Below are positions 36,830-50,878 of a DNA stretch of 64,000 nt, piece by piece (within the stretch, counting starts at the first letter, position 1; the number at the start of each line of letters is the position of its first letter). This DNA comes from Atopsyche davidsoni (taxonomy: Eukaryota > Arthropoda > Insecta > Trichoptera > Hydrobiosidae). The notes under the pieces are model-generated. The model saw only the letters and a program-made list of their open reading frames with translations. It had not been told where the DNA came from and ran no database searches. The stretch spans positions 9,672,001 through 9,736,000 of the forward strand of contig JAILWY010000001.1 of NCBI GenBank assembly GCA_022113835.1, given 5' to 3'. The position numbers were made by a program, and so were the translations under genes.

Positions 36830-39800
36830 CGACTTCCGAACGCTTGTGGCTCGTTAGTGAATGAATTTTGGGCTTGGAAAATTCGTGACTCTTGAGCCTA
36901 TGACCAAATAGTGACGTTAAATCAGCAGGAAATGATCATTGCAGCGTCATACTTAAAAACCAATATTGCCTGATAGACGTGAAACTTGCTTCTACCTTAA
37001 TGAGGGCTACCTACAATATATATCTACCATTAATTAAAAAAAAACCTTATTAAAATTTCAGCATATGTATTAACGTGATGTTAAAAACTGATCAGATTTA
37101 AGAATTAAATTTTTGGCTAATTACATTCATGGGAATGAGTTTTCATTAGATTCACAGGCCGTCTCAATTAACCAAAAGTAATTTTTAATACTTCATTTCT
37201 TGAGAGGTCTTAACTTTCTTTCCGTATTAATGACCCGCTAAATAAATGTTTAAATTAATCGGAATGCACATAGTTCATCACTTTAAGTGGGGAGAGGACG
37301 TTTTCCGCTAAACCCGTTTGATAATCAGTCACTTTTTCAGATAGTCAAATTAGACGTTTTCACGATTTCCAAGATTTGCCGCACTATTAATTCTAAAAGT
37401 TTTACTTCGTGAGCAATCATTGGATTCCAAGCCTAGTTGCTTAAATTTCCTTTGTAAGTATCATGGAAAAATGATAAGCAAATTCACGGCGTGTCCAAAT
37501 CGCTGAGTGGCCCAACTAGATACTGGAGTAGGGAGGTATCTGCTTCACAACCAGCGGGGCTTCAGTTCTAACTCCATTTGGTTTTTGGTCGAAATTTAAT
37601 GTGATCAATCTATGAGTCGTGCCATTATCCATGTATCTCAAAAATATTATACATTTTGCAATATAGCCATATTGTTAAGAGTCATTCAACACACATTCGC
37701 TTGTCTTTATCATAAAGAATATTTTAATTTCAATACAAAAAAGACAAAATCTCAAACGATTCACCTCACAAAGACATCCATATAGTAATTTACATATAAT
37801 TTGAATAGACTAAAGATGTTAAATGACCTCACATGGTCAAATAATTATATTTTGTTGTAGCAGGACGTTACTAAAATTTTGTTATTACAAGTGAGACGTG
37901 CTGAGGTCCGAGAGGAAGTTGTGAATTTATTATGTAAATTTTTTATGGAATTAGGAAATGAGACTAGTTAACTAGATGCCAATTTGTTACATAAAAACAC
38001 CCATAAAGCAATTGAACTGTTGATGTCTATGGAACATTTTTTTACTGAAGTAATAAATAATCGTGTATTGCGATTGTGGTCTATCTGCTAATGTGTTGGT
38101 ACTATAGAGTTCGGTCAACTTCAATTACATTTAAACGCAAATTACATTGAAGTCATATATTTAATCAGAGCCATTGAGAATTACTACTTGTTGAATTCGC
38201 TGATGAAAATTGTGTATAATCAAAGATTGTATAAAAATACGCATTAAACGTATATTCAAATGTTTATAGTATATTAATTTGGGGTACATTAAAAGTTTTG
38301 CTTGTAAATTGAATTTCATGACTTTTACAACAAAGCACTTGCGTGTAGTATTATCAACTAAATAGTATAATCTTGAAAAGTAATAAAAAGAGAACATCTA
38401 TTATCAGCATATGATATTTTACATAAAAACCTGAACAGTCGATTTTTGACCGAACAAACGCAACAATCAGCAACATATTTTACGAATTATTTTCGATCCA
38501 ATTTTTGTCCAAAAAATTGCAACATGTCCAACTGAAAAAATTGTGGACTTTTATACAATTTTTTGACAATTACGTTTGATAACATATACAGATAATTTAT
38601 ACATAAAATATATGTATCCCAAAAATTCAATAAATATGTAATATAAGTCTTGCAATTACAAAAAATATGAGTAGCACAGTATATTTAAAATAAATCGTGT
38701 GGTGAATAAATTGTAGAACTTGAAATTGAAACATTGCATATTTTTTTTTGTGTCGTTTTTATTTTATACAAATGTAATTACTTGTTCTTGGCATAACATT
38801 TAATTTATTAACTTATTTTACTTTTCCCACAGTAAGAGCCTAATTTACATTCTTGTTTATTTTCGAAGCAATAAATATGACAAAAATTTTATCCAGATTT
38901 TTAAAAGCTTGGTTCATTTTCAAAAGTGGTCTGTTTTTCGAAACCACGCCGCGATATATTTCACTTTCGCTCTTGGCCCACCGACAACAACAGTGACTTT
39001 TATGATTCATAATATTATTCGTATTTTCCTCATTACGAAATGCCGCATACACTTTGGTATATTACTTAGATCGAAATGAAATCAGGCTTTGAATTAACCT
39101 ACTGCAAACCAATCGATTTTAATAATAAATGACTGATAACTGTTTGTAGTATTGGCACATCTAACGTGATAGTTCACATTGATACTAGAATCAATCATAT
39201 TACTGATTAGTGTTGAGCTGATCCCAATAATATTTATACATTAAAACATAAAACCTTACCACTGAGCCGCCAAGTCAACTGAGATATCCTCGAGTGACAT
39301 GATATTGAAATGTCAAATCTTTGATATTTAAGTGCTTAGTGACCTCATTGTTATAATTATTCAATACTCAGTCCTCGTCCATTTTTCAAACACTTCCCAA
39401 ATAATAAAGTTAGCAAATTACTAGTTGAAATATCTCGACTTGAATCAAAACAAAATAACTTTAAACAGCAGAGTTTTTCGTTCCCCACTTATGTTTCACA
39501 AATGCTTTTGTCTCGTCATTAAATACTAAATTTACAGTCCAAAATAGAAAATAATGAGTTCGTAAATTTCTATTTTATCTCACATGCCGACATACCGACA
39601 CCGTTTGAATTCGCAGTTCTTGTGCCTTTAGGCGGAGTTCCAGTATAAAAAGTTATTTCGACCGAATGTCTCCCGAGAGTAGAAAAAACCGGTACATAAT
39701 ATGTCTGTTTGTCTCTCGGTGGATGTACTGAGCTCTCTTTATATCACTCTGATTGATTAACGAGAAGTGTTTTCGTTGCCTTGAGTTTAATGATATAAAC

Positions 39801-41210
39801 CTTAGGTAAAAAAGTACTTGAATGAAAGGGTTAACCTTTAAATTACATTGAATAATTTTCATTTGCATTGGATTAAAGTTTATGAGAAGTATATTATGTT
39901 TTCTTTGAGTTTGAAAGTAAAACTAAAAATAATATATTTTACCCAAAACTTATTGAGCAAGAATATAATCTGAAGCGTTTATTTAAGTTTTTTGCGCATT
40001 TCTTTCATATATGCGGAAAGTATAGATTTGTTTTCACCATTACGTTTATTTATATTAGCACGTCAAAAACTATATTCTGCATCTCGTGTCTATTTTGTAT
40101 CATAGTGGATTTTTTTTTCAATTATCTGTTTGAATTGTGTCATGAAGATGTATATGTTTGAAATAATTCAGATATCGGAAAATAATTTAACAAAAGAAGA
40201 TTCAACGACGAGTCTTTATTCTATGATGCTCCAGTTAAGGTCAATATTGCGATAAATTATATTAGGCTTTTAAAATAATTTTACTTGCATTTCCACTATA
40301 AAAAAAAATACTGTAAACATGAACAGTCGATGATTTGTTAGGAGCTTATTGTATCAACAAAAACCTGTTAAAACTCAAAATATACATGCCACGGCGATGT
40401 TTTTATTTTCATTAAATTCTAATTAATACTTTCGAAAACCACGGTCTTTACTGAAGGTGACCACACGAACTCTTTAACAGGTATAAGATGTAGCCAATAA
40501 AAATGTTATTGCATCAATCAAACTCAGCGGGAGGCTTAAGTAAAATAAATTTTATTTAGAACGTATATTTAACTGGTGTAAACGTGCACGAGAAATTAAT
40601 TTATCTTCATCGTTTTATTCAGACTAATCTTTCCCAGTCACAATAAAAGTTTATTGGTTGACCGATCCCAACCTCTGATGCATGCTGCTATCCATTTTAA
40701 ACAGGCGGTCTCATTAATTTAATAAACAACATACTCCGTTAGTTCACAGCGGGTCACGTCTTGTATCTCATCCGCCTTGAAGACCTCGCCCACTATTAAA
40801 AGTATCTCAACAAATTGTTTTTCCCATGATTGCAGTTTTATACTAAGACAGGTGACGATACTAATAAATTATCCAATTAAATAAACTTGAACCATAAACA
40901 ACAACAAAAACTTTCTTTACCATATTTTTTGAATTGTTTATTTTATCACTAGTGTAAAAGTGATCTATAGATCAAATCACTGATATTTAATAATTGTGAA
41001 TAATCAATACAACCTCCTCGCTCTTCCCATTATGTTGCTTGTGCATGGCTGCCATTCTGTACATTCTAGCAGTATTCTTTAATTTCTGATCAATACACAG
41101 TTCACTGCTTCACCTTGAAGAGAACTCCAAACACACAAATTTTTAGCACTGATTACCATTGGAATGCAATGATTTGTTAATTCATTAAACTAATCCTATT
41201 GCAGGTGTTT
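36830..41210. other. Gene-poor AT-rich interval
   Basis: No gene supported. One minus-strand open frame (38840-39052) contains HKSHCCCRWAKSESEIYRG but has no recognisable family or splice borders. Confidence 0.5.
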
Positions 41211-41214
41211 TTGA

Positions 41215-41510
41215 GTGGTGCCCAATCCAAAGTCCAAATGCACCCGCGGGGAAGGAACCTTATACGCGCCAATTATAGTTACTCTTTTGGCTGAAAGAAA
41301 ATCAACTAATGATAGAGAACAAAAGCTCCCATTTTCATTGATTACGGCAGAAACCGCCTTCAGTGTGAGGCGTGTGATTACAATGATTAAAAATTCCGTT
41401 CAATATCGTACACGGGTCCGCCTGAATTTCGCAGTAGCGCTCGGAGCGCAATCACTGCCGGCCACTTAAAGGCGATCCGCGTTGCGAAAGCCGCGTTGCA
41501 ATATCGGACA
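41215..41510. promoter_or_regulatory. GC-richer island, possible regulatory element
   Basis: About 300 bp clearly less AT-rich than its surroundings, with several CpG dinucleotides toward the right end (GCGCTCGGAGCGCAATC, GGCGATCCGCGTTGCG). An 84-codon plus frame is open but lacks splice or family support. Regulatory role is inference. Confidence 0.25.
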
Positions 41511-42189
41511 TTTAAAACTTCACAAAAAATTGGTAATGGCACTCACCGGGCAGAGAAATGTTTTTTCACATACATAACACTATTTATATTAAATCATTTT
41601 GATTTTGTGTGATAATTATGTTTTTTTGACGCATACATATAGTTTTTAATAAAATTCAAACGTAAGTGGTTTTGTGTACAAGATATTTTCGTTCAGCAGA
41701 AGTGAATTTACACACGAACAATAAATTTTCTTGGTCTTCGATTGTCACCTTTTCACAAAGTATTTATTATACGTAAAATAGAAATATGAAATTATATATG
41801 CTTCAAAAGTCGTAGTATACTATATTTTTTGCATAATGTCAATAGAATGTTATTTTTAAATGAAAATAATTAAGTTTTATCAACAACAAAAAAATGGTTT
41901 ATAATAATATTGTTTGATTTTCACAAGACAAAACGGTCTTGATTTGTTTTTTTTAATATTTTATGAATTAAAAGAAAATCTATATATTTACAATAAAATA
42001 TAAGATAACTACAATACATTAACTGTTTATCACAATCTTATTTTTTTCCTACAAACGGTGTTCTATTAGCCTTGCATGGTCTAGAAAAAATATGCACGGT
42101 TTTATTTGAACCTGGTGTGGTACATCTCAAAAACGTGTCGATTCGGCCAGCTGTCTCTGCATGAATCAATATAAATAATTCACCAGCGG

Positions 42190-42640
42190 AACACTTTCAG
42201 TTTTCAAACGCATTTCTAAACGATGCTTAATCTCGCCGGGCGATCGGAGAAGTCAATGTCCCCGCACTGCACGGCGACAGATTTCGCCTTTTTGTCGATA
42301 CGACGGCCATTTGGGCGAAATGTTTCCGCCAAAGTCCGCACTTGTCCGGCCGGCGTCGGAGAAAGTGCTCGGCTTCTGAACCAGTTCACCGGTTCCCTCG
42401 GACCACGTCGCCTGACGCTGATGTAACTGCCTGGCGCCGTAATAAGCTTCTCTCGTAACTCCCCGCCCCGCGGAGCTTCGGACCTGGCCTGACCTCCTCG
42501 GTCTCTAGCCTAGCCTGGGTCTAGCCTGACTCGACCTCCCCCGAGCTTTTGATCTAACCTACCACTGCATTCCCGAAATCTATAGCTTCGGAGAACTTTG
42601 GTCTTTAAAGTGCCCCTATCGTCGGTGACGTCACCGCTCA
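42190..42640. promoter_or_regulatory. Strongest CpG/GC-rich island in the desert, with CRE palindrome
   Basis: This is the most GC- and CpG-rich stretch right of 17 kb. It includes CGCCGGGCGATCGGAG, CCGGCCGGCGTCGG and CCCCGCCCCGCGG, then a C/T-skewed tract repeating TAGCCT words (42508-42540). CGGTGACGTCACCG at 42623-42636 is a perfect 14-bp palindrome containing the full CRE TGACGTCA. Both strands carry 65-85-codon open frames, expected at this GC content, so the island is not called coding. Promoter, enhancer or untranslated first exon are possible. Confidence 0.35.
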
Positions 42641-42853
42641 TTAGCTATCTGGATCTGTTAAGTCATAAGAGAAATGCCTGGTCGCTCGGTTAGACGTCTG
42701 CCCTATAAGTTAATAGCCCTCGTTCGTAAGTGTCGTTTCGAATGAAAGTACTTACTTTCATCTGTAATTGACCGGTTTAAATTAAGCAAGCCTCAAGAAA
42801 GCAGGTACATTCCAGAGTGCATAGTTTTTATTTGTAAGGTCACATCAAGACAT

Positions 42854-42881
42854 ACGTTATATATATATATATATATAACGT
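42854..42881. repeat. 28-bp AT microsatellite palindrome
   Basis: ACGT ends flank an alternating TA run; the whole 28 bp is self-complementary and can form a cruciform. Confidence 0.85.
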
Positions 42882-43688
42882 TCACCAAAAATGTGGAATT
42901 AAGAGGCAAATGTACATATTATTATTATGACCCCCGTAAACATCAGCATTTAGGTATTTTTGTCTAACTGCAGTTATACAATCTATACCAGTTCGAAATA
43001 AACAAACCGAATAATATTTTTTTTACGAATATGAATATATTGATGTGTATTGAGATATTTGATATATTGTATATGAAATCCATCAAATAGATTTTCAATT
43101 TAACTAGCAATTATAAGAATATTTTTAAAAAATCCTCAATTTTCAAAGCTTTATTGTATTATAACTCCCAAGCATTGTTAAACCACAGAAATTTTGATAA
43201 TTATAGAAAATATGTTAATATATAAAATAATATATAAAATAATTATAGAAAATACATTTTTTCACAAAAGCTTAAGAGAATCGTAAAATCTTTATGTTAA
43301 AATTAATGATATCGGTGTGGAAGATAATCAAACACACGCTTTCATATTGAAGCACTGGATCAGATTAATGTGAGAATTTGAAATAAAAATTTGAATACAC
43401 ATAAAACAACACGCCTCCAAGCAAACCTCCACAATTAGTAGAAACTCTACAGTTTTTTTTTATATTACTCTATTCAAAGTTGTACCAACATGGTTTCGCG
43501 GGTTGGACCCTTGGAATAAATAATTTACTACTGTTTGTTTTTTTTTCTCGATTGTTTGGGGGATAAAGAGAGTTGACTTTTAATGGGGAATTGTTGATGG
43601 CTCATGGGAACTCAAGATAAACATCATTTGAAAAGTGTAAATATGTTTTCCGCCATTCGTACCGACCAGTTTACCGTAGATGACTTAC

Positions 43689-43880
43689 TTTCAAATATTT
43701 GAAAGTCCCCGGAAGCGTTTTATTCATTCGCGATGATTTATCATTTAACATTATAATGTGGAACATGAAGCTCGGGTCTGTATGCACCGCGCCTCCGAGG
43801 TTGACCAATACGGGCGGCTCGGTCAGGATACCGCCCGTTATGAACGTCCAACAGTCACGATCGCGCAGATGGATATTTTA
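43689..43880 (-). promoter_or_regulatory. GC-richer island ending in a strong minus-strand donor; possible untranslated first exon
   Basis: On the minus strand the island ends TTGAAA|GTAAGT, a consensus splice donor at 43689/43688. The preceding minus frame is open for about 60 codons (for example TGGILTEPPVLVNLGGAVH) but an in-frame TAA lies just upstream and there is no AG in the right place to open it as an internal exon. A 5' untranslated exon on the same strand as the mucin gene would fit the donor. Evidence is weak. Confidence 0.22.
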
Positions 43881-46800
43881 AATTCACTTCTAATCAGCTG
43901 TTATGCTCAGTATTGATTTGGTAAATTAGCTAACGCTCGATTGTTTGGTCGAGCTTTTTTAAAAATAACAAGTTGGAAAGAAAAGTCAAAACAGTAATCA
44001 TATTCATGTGGGGAAAAAAATTATTACTGTTCCCATTATAAAACTCATTTCAATCAATTCTTGTTGATATTTCTTGAATGTTACAGCCATTTTTACTTGT
44101 AAATAAAATAAAAAGATTATCACAACCCAATAGGACCTATTTTTGAAAATATGTAACATTGTTTCATGGGCATGTAACCATATTTTGGATTATTTTTATT
44201 TTAAGTTCGTAGTTTTTATTTTTGTTTTTATATTTGTATATTATTATATAAAATATTTGTTTTAATACATTTAAAAGATCGTAAAAAAGTTTTATACACA
44301 GTAAATAGATTTTACAATAGGTTTAAAGAAATCATTAATAAAACGTGTAATTAGGTTATCCAATCCTTGTATTTTTTATCTAGTTTTTTTATATAACCTA
44401 AATATATTGATTTAGATAATTTTTATAATATATTTGTCTTAACAATGGGATTCACGCAATCAAAAATCTATACCTTTATTACAGTATCAGCAAGTTGTTA
44501 TGCTTTTTTATTGTAACGAATTCGGCGTATGCCATTTTTTTAATTTCGTGATCTTTTCATACTATGATTTTTTTATTACAATATTTATATAAAACCTTTA
44601 AAGGTCTCGACTAAAAAAATATCAGTTTTCTATTCCTCGCTGGAAGCAAAGCTGCAATTGTAAATAAATTACCAATTTACCAAAAAGTCATTAGAATGAA
44701 TGTACAGAATTAAAAGTAATCTAATGTAATGAAATATTTTTAAAATAATCATACATCTTGCTCTACAATCATCTTGTCGGTGAAATACTATTTCAGCTAT
44801 TTATCCAACAAAAACTACGGAATGTGGCTTTGCTCAGTTACAGGAAGGCGTCTACTGTTTTGGCACATTTTTCTAATTTATGTGTTTAAACATTCTAAAT
44901 TACGGCTTCTGCGTGATGAAGCCACAAGCCTAAACACTTTACAAGTACATTATCACTGTCTGTAGACAGCACAGTAGCATTTAGTAGTTTATCAAAACAC
45001 TTGTTAAATGAATCACCTTTATGCTAGCAATTAATTTTTATTTTACACGTGAGCATGCCTGCATTGATTCGGTACGTTGCACGAGATATATCGCCAAATA
45101 ATTCCATTATATATTATACTATTCAGTAGATACTTAAATATTTATTCCAAGCAAATGTAGCATACAAACAGTCGCTTTGTGATTTTAATGATTGCACTGT
45201 CGTTGAAACCATAAAATTTCAGGCCAGACTCTGAACAAAACCTTTTATTTTCAGATCTGGAAAATTAAAACCACCTTCCAGACTCAAGACTAAAACAAAT
45301 TATATTCTTAAGCTGAAAGTAAGATTCATACTTTTTTATTGTCTTCATTGAGTGGGTAGTTTTACGTGCTTATATTTATAAAAAATCTAAAGTGCAGCAT
45401 ACAACGATAACAGTGAATACTTCATATACTAATAAGATTCTATAAGTCACTAAATAAAACAAAGTAAACTGCTATTAATAAAAATTACAGCCTCGGTTGA
45501 AAAAAATTATTAGAAGTAATAAATTATTATTAATATGCTATAAATAATGCGTAAGAAACATTTTGTTGCTTTATAACGATAACCAAATGTATTAAATCAG
45601 ATACGCAAGTGAAAATATTACTATATACGCATCGTCTAGTCTAGTGTATTTGACTTTATCGGCGGAACAGGAAGATTTTCCTTCAGCGCCTTAAAAACCA
45701 CTGGGTGACTTGTATCACCGTGGGGTTGCAAAATAATTCAACCTAACATTTAAACGCCTGTCTAAAATATTTATTATTATATTTATAGACCATTCTGTAT
45801 ACTTAGGGAAAAAACAATTTTTAGCTTACATTATATTTGCATACGCTACGAGTGACACGTAGGCGTAGGTAGTTTAAAATATAGTATCATTCTTACTAAC
45901 CGATCTATGAAAAGTGTCCGAACGACACACGTCGGCCAGGCGTGACGGCTTCATCGTCGGCTTACATTTCCCTGATCAGGAAGCATATAGCATCTACTTA
46001 AAATTATTCGTTTTTATTATAAATATAATTGGCAGATCGTCTCAAGGTAACCTGGTTAAATGGGCTGTGATACACTCAAGGAACACCACTTCGTTGAGGC
46101 GTTTGTTTTTTGATTGAAATTACCCGACACTCAAGTGCAATTAGTATAATTGACGAAAATCTAATTATATACTTTTCCATCTAAATTATTAACAAAGAGA
46201 TTTATTTATTTTAACTTATAATTTTTGCTACCCCAGCTGTGCAGTAACAGTTTATTTGGAAAAGGATAAGACACATAGTTAGAATAGTTGAGCCATAACT
46301 TGGTACAAGCCAAAAAGTGTGTTTAATTGCCACAGAGTCTTCAAAATAGGAAGAGATATGTATCAATTTTCTTCCAGTAGTAAGTTGATAAATATTGGAG
46401 TGGAGATTAAAATATGAAATTTAACATTCAACGTCAAATCACATTTTCAGGCAAAATTATTAATGCATTTAAAGCATTATTCACTCTCTAAATAAAACAT
46501 CAAAATTAAGCATTAAAATTGATTAGATCGGATTATAAATAATAACTACTGAATAGGAAGTTATTTTTTTGTAGGTTGTTGATTCGCTGCTTCGTTTATT
46601 ATCCAATAAATACTTAAACATTCAATTACCTTTCCGATTCATTCTCACACAATTTCCTCAGTATCCTAATAGCCCAATTAGATGCAATCATTGAGATAAG
46701 AATACAGTTTCCCTAGTGGCTGTAGGCTACCATCACTTCACGAGCGTCACTACCTGCCGAGTCGTGACTTGAGAGGCATGGACTTCCCATCACGAAAGAA

Positions 46801-49080
46801 GTATTTCATAATACAAGGCCGTTATAAATATCGAACACGGATTTGTATCGAATCTTTAATTCATTATAAAATGTCGATATGTTTTAAATGTGGATTTTTT
46901 TACATGTAATATACGATTCAGAACTTCGCAGTGAAGTCACCTTGAAGTGACCCATAACCATCGGATACTCTGCTGTGATATAAACCGTAACAACTTTCCC
47001 TTTTCTTGAATAATATCTTGCAGATGCAAAGCTCAGATGTTGATGGCTTGCACTGGGAGATAAAATAATCCGAATCAATCAATTTGAATATATGTAATTA
47101 TATCGTGAGATTTAACTGCAACTCTCCAACTTCTCCTTTGTTTTTAATAATTTTAATAACACTTCAAGAATTATATTTTTAAACAATTTTCAAAACTGGT
47201 AAATGCATGACTACAATATTTTAATGTGTTTTATGGAATGCTTTCTCAAACAACCCTCAAAGGAATATGGACGAATAACAAACATATATTAGTAACATTA
47301 ATCAATTCATATTTTTATATGTAATAAAAATTCCAATATTAGTTTCTTAAAAAGTTTTAAAGATTCGTGTATTTATAACCTGGCTCAATTTTCATTTAAC
47401 TAAACTGTTCATTACTTTCATTTCAAAATCTTAAATTTAAATATTTAAAAAATATGTATATTTTTGCGTTCAGTTTTTCAAATCATATGTTAAGTTTTAT
47501 TCGTCTTATATGAGAGTTCGTTGATTTTATGCATCTGCTTCAAAGAAATTAAGCAACAGATTATAATTGTACCCACAGCTATGAAAGTCGTAATGACTTG
47601 GGAAAATCAACTAATTTAGGAATTTTATTATTGATTGAATGTCATTCGTAAGTCTATGTTATTATATATGTATATACTATGTTCTCTATTCATGTAATAC
47701 AAGTACCTGAGTATGTAATATATTAAGCTAACGAATATCATCGATGGAACGTCTTTTTTTTAGATGTATTCTCGTTTATTTTTTCCTTGTATGTATGTAA
47801 CATACAAGTTTTACTGCAAATATAAAGCCATTATATAATCTATATCAGGTTTTTTTGCAATCGACGTACCACTCGATGAACAATTATTTTTATGTGCTCA
47901 AAATTTCAAATATAAATCAGACTCAGTCATTTTTCTACTATATACCTTTATTGAGTGCAGCACGTAAGGCCTTGAGATACTTTATGATGAGATTAATTAT
48001 TTATAGACCAACTTTAGGAATGCAAATTGAACTAGTTGAACAAGCAACATCATGATCTTCAGTTAATAAGTATTACAAGCTTTGAACGATATTTAAATAT
48101 TGGCCAGTGTGTGAAGATTTAAATGATGATCCTCTGATATTTTGTCAGATATCACCAACATGCTGACGGGTCGCTGTTACAATAAGCACAAAATATAAAA
48201 AAAACACAAGGACCCACAACATTTTTTTTCTTACAACCACGTCCCATTAAATAAAATTGCGCACGTCTTCCATTTTATTGTATATTTGGCTACACAACAT
48301 CAAATAAATCACAATTACCCAAATAGGCAGTAAATACCACATTCATATTAATCTTCTTTGACATTCAATGTTGTGTTTAAAAATACATAATTCACATTCA
48401 AAAACTGGATCTCCGCGTGATGTTTTGCAAGCGGAATGCTCGCCCCAATTACGAATACAAATAACATACCTGCATTTTATATTGACATAAATATAATAAA
48501 TCTGTTTTTCATAACCAATTAAGTACAGATTAAAATTAAGAACTGTAGATATCATAGAGATTAAACGATACCAATTTTTTTTTTAAAATATCAATTTCCA
48601 TTTCAGAGCTCCCTGTAAATGCAAAAGAGATATCCTTTTTAGTTTTAAAATATTTTATAAAAAAATTGTTTTATCCCATATTAGATCAAAACACATGACT
48701 GCATGTTTTTTTTCTGCACAAAGTTATATGTAGCCATAAATGAATGCAGCTTGTTTTGTAATAAGATTTAATATAAACGATCCCTGAATATAATTTTAAC
48801 AGCTGTGAACTCAAAAAGATAACTTTATTGTTAAAATAAATCTTAATTTGTAAAAAAAATAGGGTACAATTTTGCGAACGTTGAATTTACATTGATGGAA
48901 ATTCCAGACTCTCATCTTATCGGATCTTTGATGATAACTCATACAGAAAGATGTGAGGTAAAGCCTCATATCAATTTCAAAGTCGTTGCTAAAACCTGTT
49001 GCTACAGAAAACCAGAGCGTACCTAATATCAATCTTTGCACACTAGAAATGAATCAGCAGAGCGTAAAGTTCAAGCGTAG
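43881..49080. other. Gene-poor AT-rich interval
   Basis: No supported gene or structured repeat. Small GC-richer patches occur near 45.92-45.97 and 46.74-46.80 kb. Confidence 0.5.
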
Positions 49081-49084
49081 GCAG

Positions 49085-49300
49085 GTTCAATATCCAAAAT
49101 CAACCGCACCGTTCGGAAGCAACCGATTCATCATGCACGGCGTCAGCACAATGGCCAATTTACTCACCTTAGATTGCTTAGACAAAGCTTCGCGGCCTAG
49201 GCCGGCTGATTGAATGGCTGGGAAGAGAGCATTTTGAACTTGAAGCCCACAATGCAAGGCCGGCTTCCGCCACCGGCGCGGCGCTCTCACGCTTTTTCAA
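49085..49300 (-). promoter_or_regulatory. GC-richer island with minus-strand donor; possible first exon
   Basis: This island contains CCGGCGCGGCGC and GGCCTAGGCCGGC words and, on the minus strand, TCTAAG|GTGAGT at 49168/49167, a good donor. The open frame before it lacks an initiating Met with signal-peptide character. It could be a 5' untranslated exon of the mucin gene or of an unknown gene; no transcript evidence is available here. Confidence 0.22.
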
Positions 49301-50728
49301 CTTTTACCTCAAATCACTCTCCACAGATGAACCGCTTCGTGTGCTTTGTTTACCTGTTATAATTTTATCACATAATAATATATCACTTAAAAAAAATTTA
49401 CAGCTCATTATTGTTTTAATCTGAGCGCCAGCACCGGAAAATTTCGTGCGATATCATTTTTCGCTCGAATGAAAGTGTCTTCGGACGGATGAATTGTTTT
49501 TTTCGTGGGATCATTTTTATCAAAGGTGTAGGTACTGCTGGTGTATTAAACTACAATTCATATATTTACATGCGGATATAAGATATTTAACTCTTCAAAT
49601 TGTAATGAAGCAAATCGTAGAATTATATTAATCTCTGTAATTATAATAATTTATATTTCGCTGTCACTTGTACATCAAGGAACACGTATATTATTACACG
49701 AGGTGCTTGGTACAAAATAAAAATGTTTTTAAATAAAGATGTAGATATTATTATTAATATAATAATAATCAACAAATGTACTGACTCAATAAATTAAAAT
49801 ATAGTGAGGGAATCGCCTGTTTTAAGCCTGTCACTATTTGGAGTTGCTAATTTAGGTTTAAAATTTCCTCTTTCATAAATTTTAAATACCAATAAAATAC
49901 TCATAAAAATATGCATCTACAAACTATTACGACTCTCAATGTGCAAATATTTTTTTTAACGGGTCTGGCTGATTTACCCGGCCATATACTTAGCAGCAAT
50001 CAGATATTATCGATAACCGAAACATTGCTTTACGCGGGGTTTCGTTCAAAACCGTTACTAAAATACAAAAGTTCTTTGTCTGTAATTTGGTAATTACTTA
50101 TTTCAGTTTTATCGATAAGTCTGAGCCAGTTCACCTTAAGTCTGCTTTCACTAATTCGAGCAGGCCGCGTTGAATGACTCACGACTTACAATGAAAGGAC
50201 AAATAAACATAAATTGTACATTCAAGCTAAACTTAATTAACTCACAATTAAATAACAACAAAATGTGTTACTATATAAAATTACATCAAGTTAAATCACG
50301 AGATTGCAATTCAAAACTAATTTCGCATTAGTTATTATTTATCTTCAACACTTTGGGGAAATTAAAAAAAAAAAAACACGAAAATTTAAAAGATAATTGT
50401 TACAAGCATGTGAAGAAAATACGATGTTTAATGAGTACATAATTTTTTTTTATTTTACTAAAAAAAAATTTTTTGATTCTGCGGACAGCCAACTACTAAC
50501 GCACACATAAAAAAACATACTAGATGAAAGTAACTAAGTTTCGTAAATAAATAAGAGTCCTCGTGGAAATAATTTTATTTAAACAAAACAAATATTTGTT
50601 AAAAATATTTTACTTTTAAATATGAACACTCCACCATATTATTAAATTTGATAAGTACTTGAAAATACTGTCTGAATACAAGCCATTTCAATTATTTATA
50701 ATGATCCATCAAATATAATTATACTCAC

Positions 50729-50878
50729 CTGTCTTGCTCTTGTATTTATTAACATCACTACTATGTCTTCTTCTAGAAACTTGGCCTCCTTGAAAACCAC
50801 ATAATGTAAGATAGTACATATCTGATGTCTCTTCTAAGTTCCTTTCATTTTCAACAAAACACTTTGCCTCATCTTTTT
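50729..50878 (-). CDS. Candidate orphan internal exon, unknown protein
   Basis: The segment is 150 nt. The acceptor is TTATTTGGCGCAG and the donor is AAGACAG|GTGAGT; the phase is 1 on both sides. The translation is charged and complex, not AT-driven: KDEAKCFVENERNLEETS, then YYLTLCGFQGGQVSRRRHSS, then DVNKYKSKT. I do not recognise the family. A phase-1 border does not match the phase-0 start of the first visible mucin exon, so it is not directly adjacent to it in the same transcript. It may belong to another gene, to an unseen stretch of the mucin transcript, or to a degenerate DNA transposon. No partner exon was established; a 46-nt segment at 49308-49353 would join in phase but is too short to trust. 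Confidence 0.35.

Noticed and set aside
42223..42560. Coding exon on either strand in the CpG-rich island
   Set aside because: Both strands are open at this GC content, there is no suitable start or splice pair, and composition is Arg/Ser/Gly as expected from GC-rich noncoding DNA.
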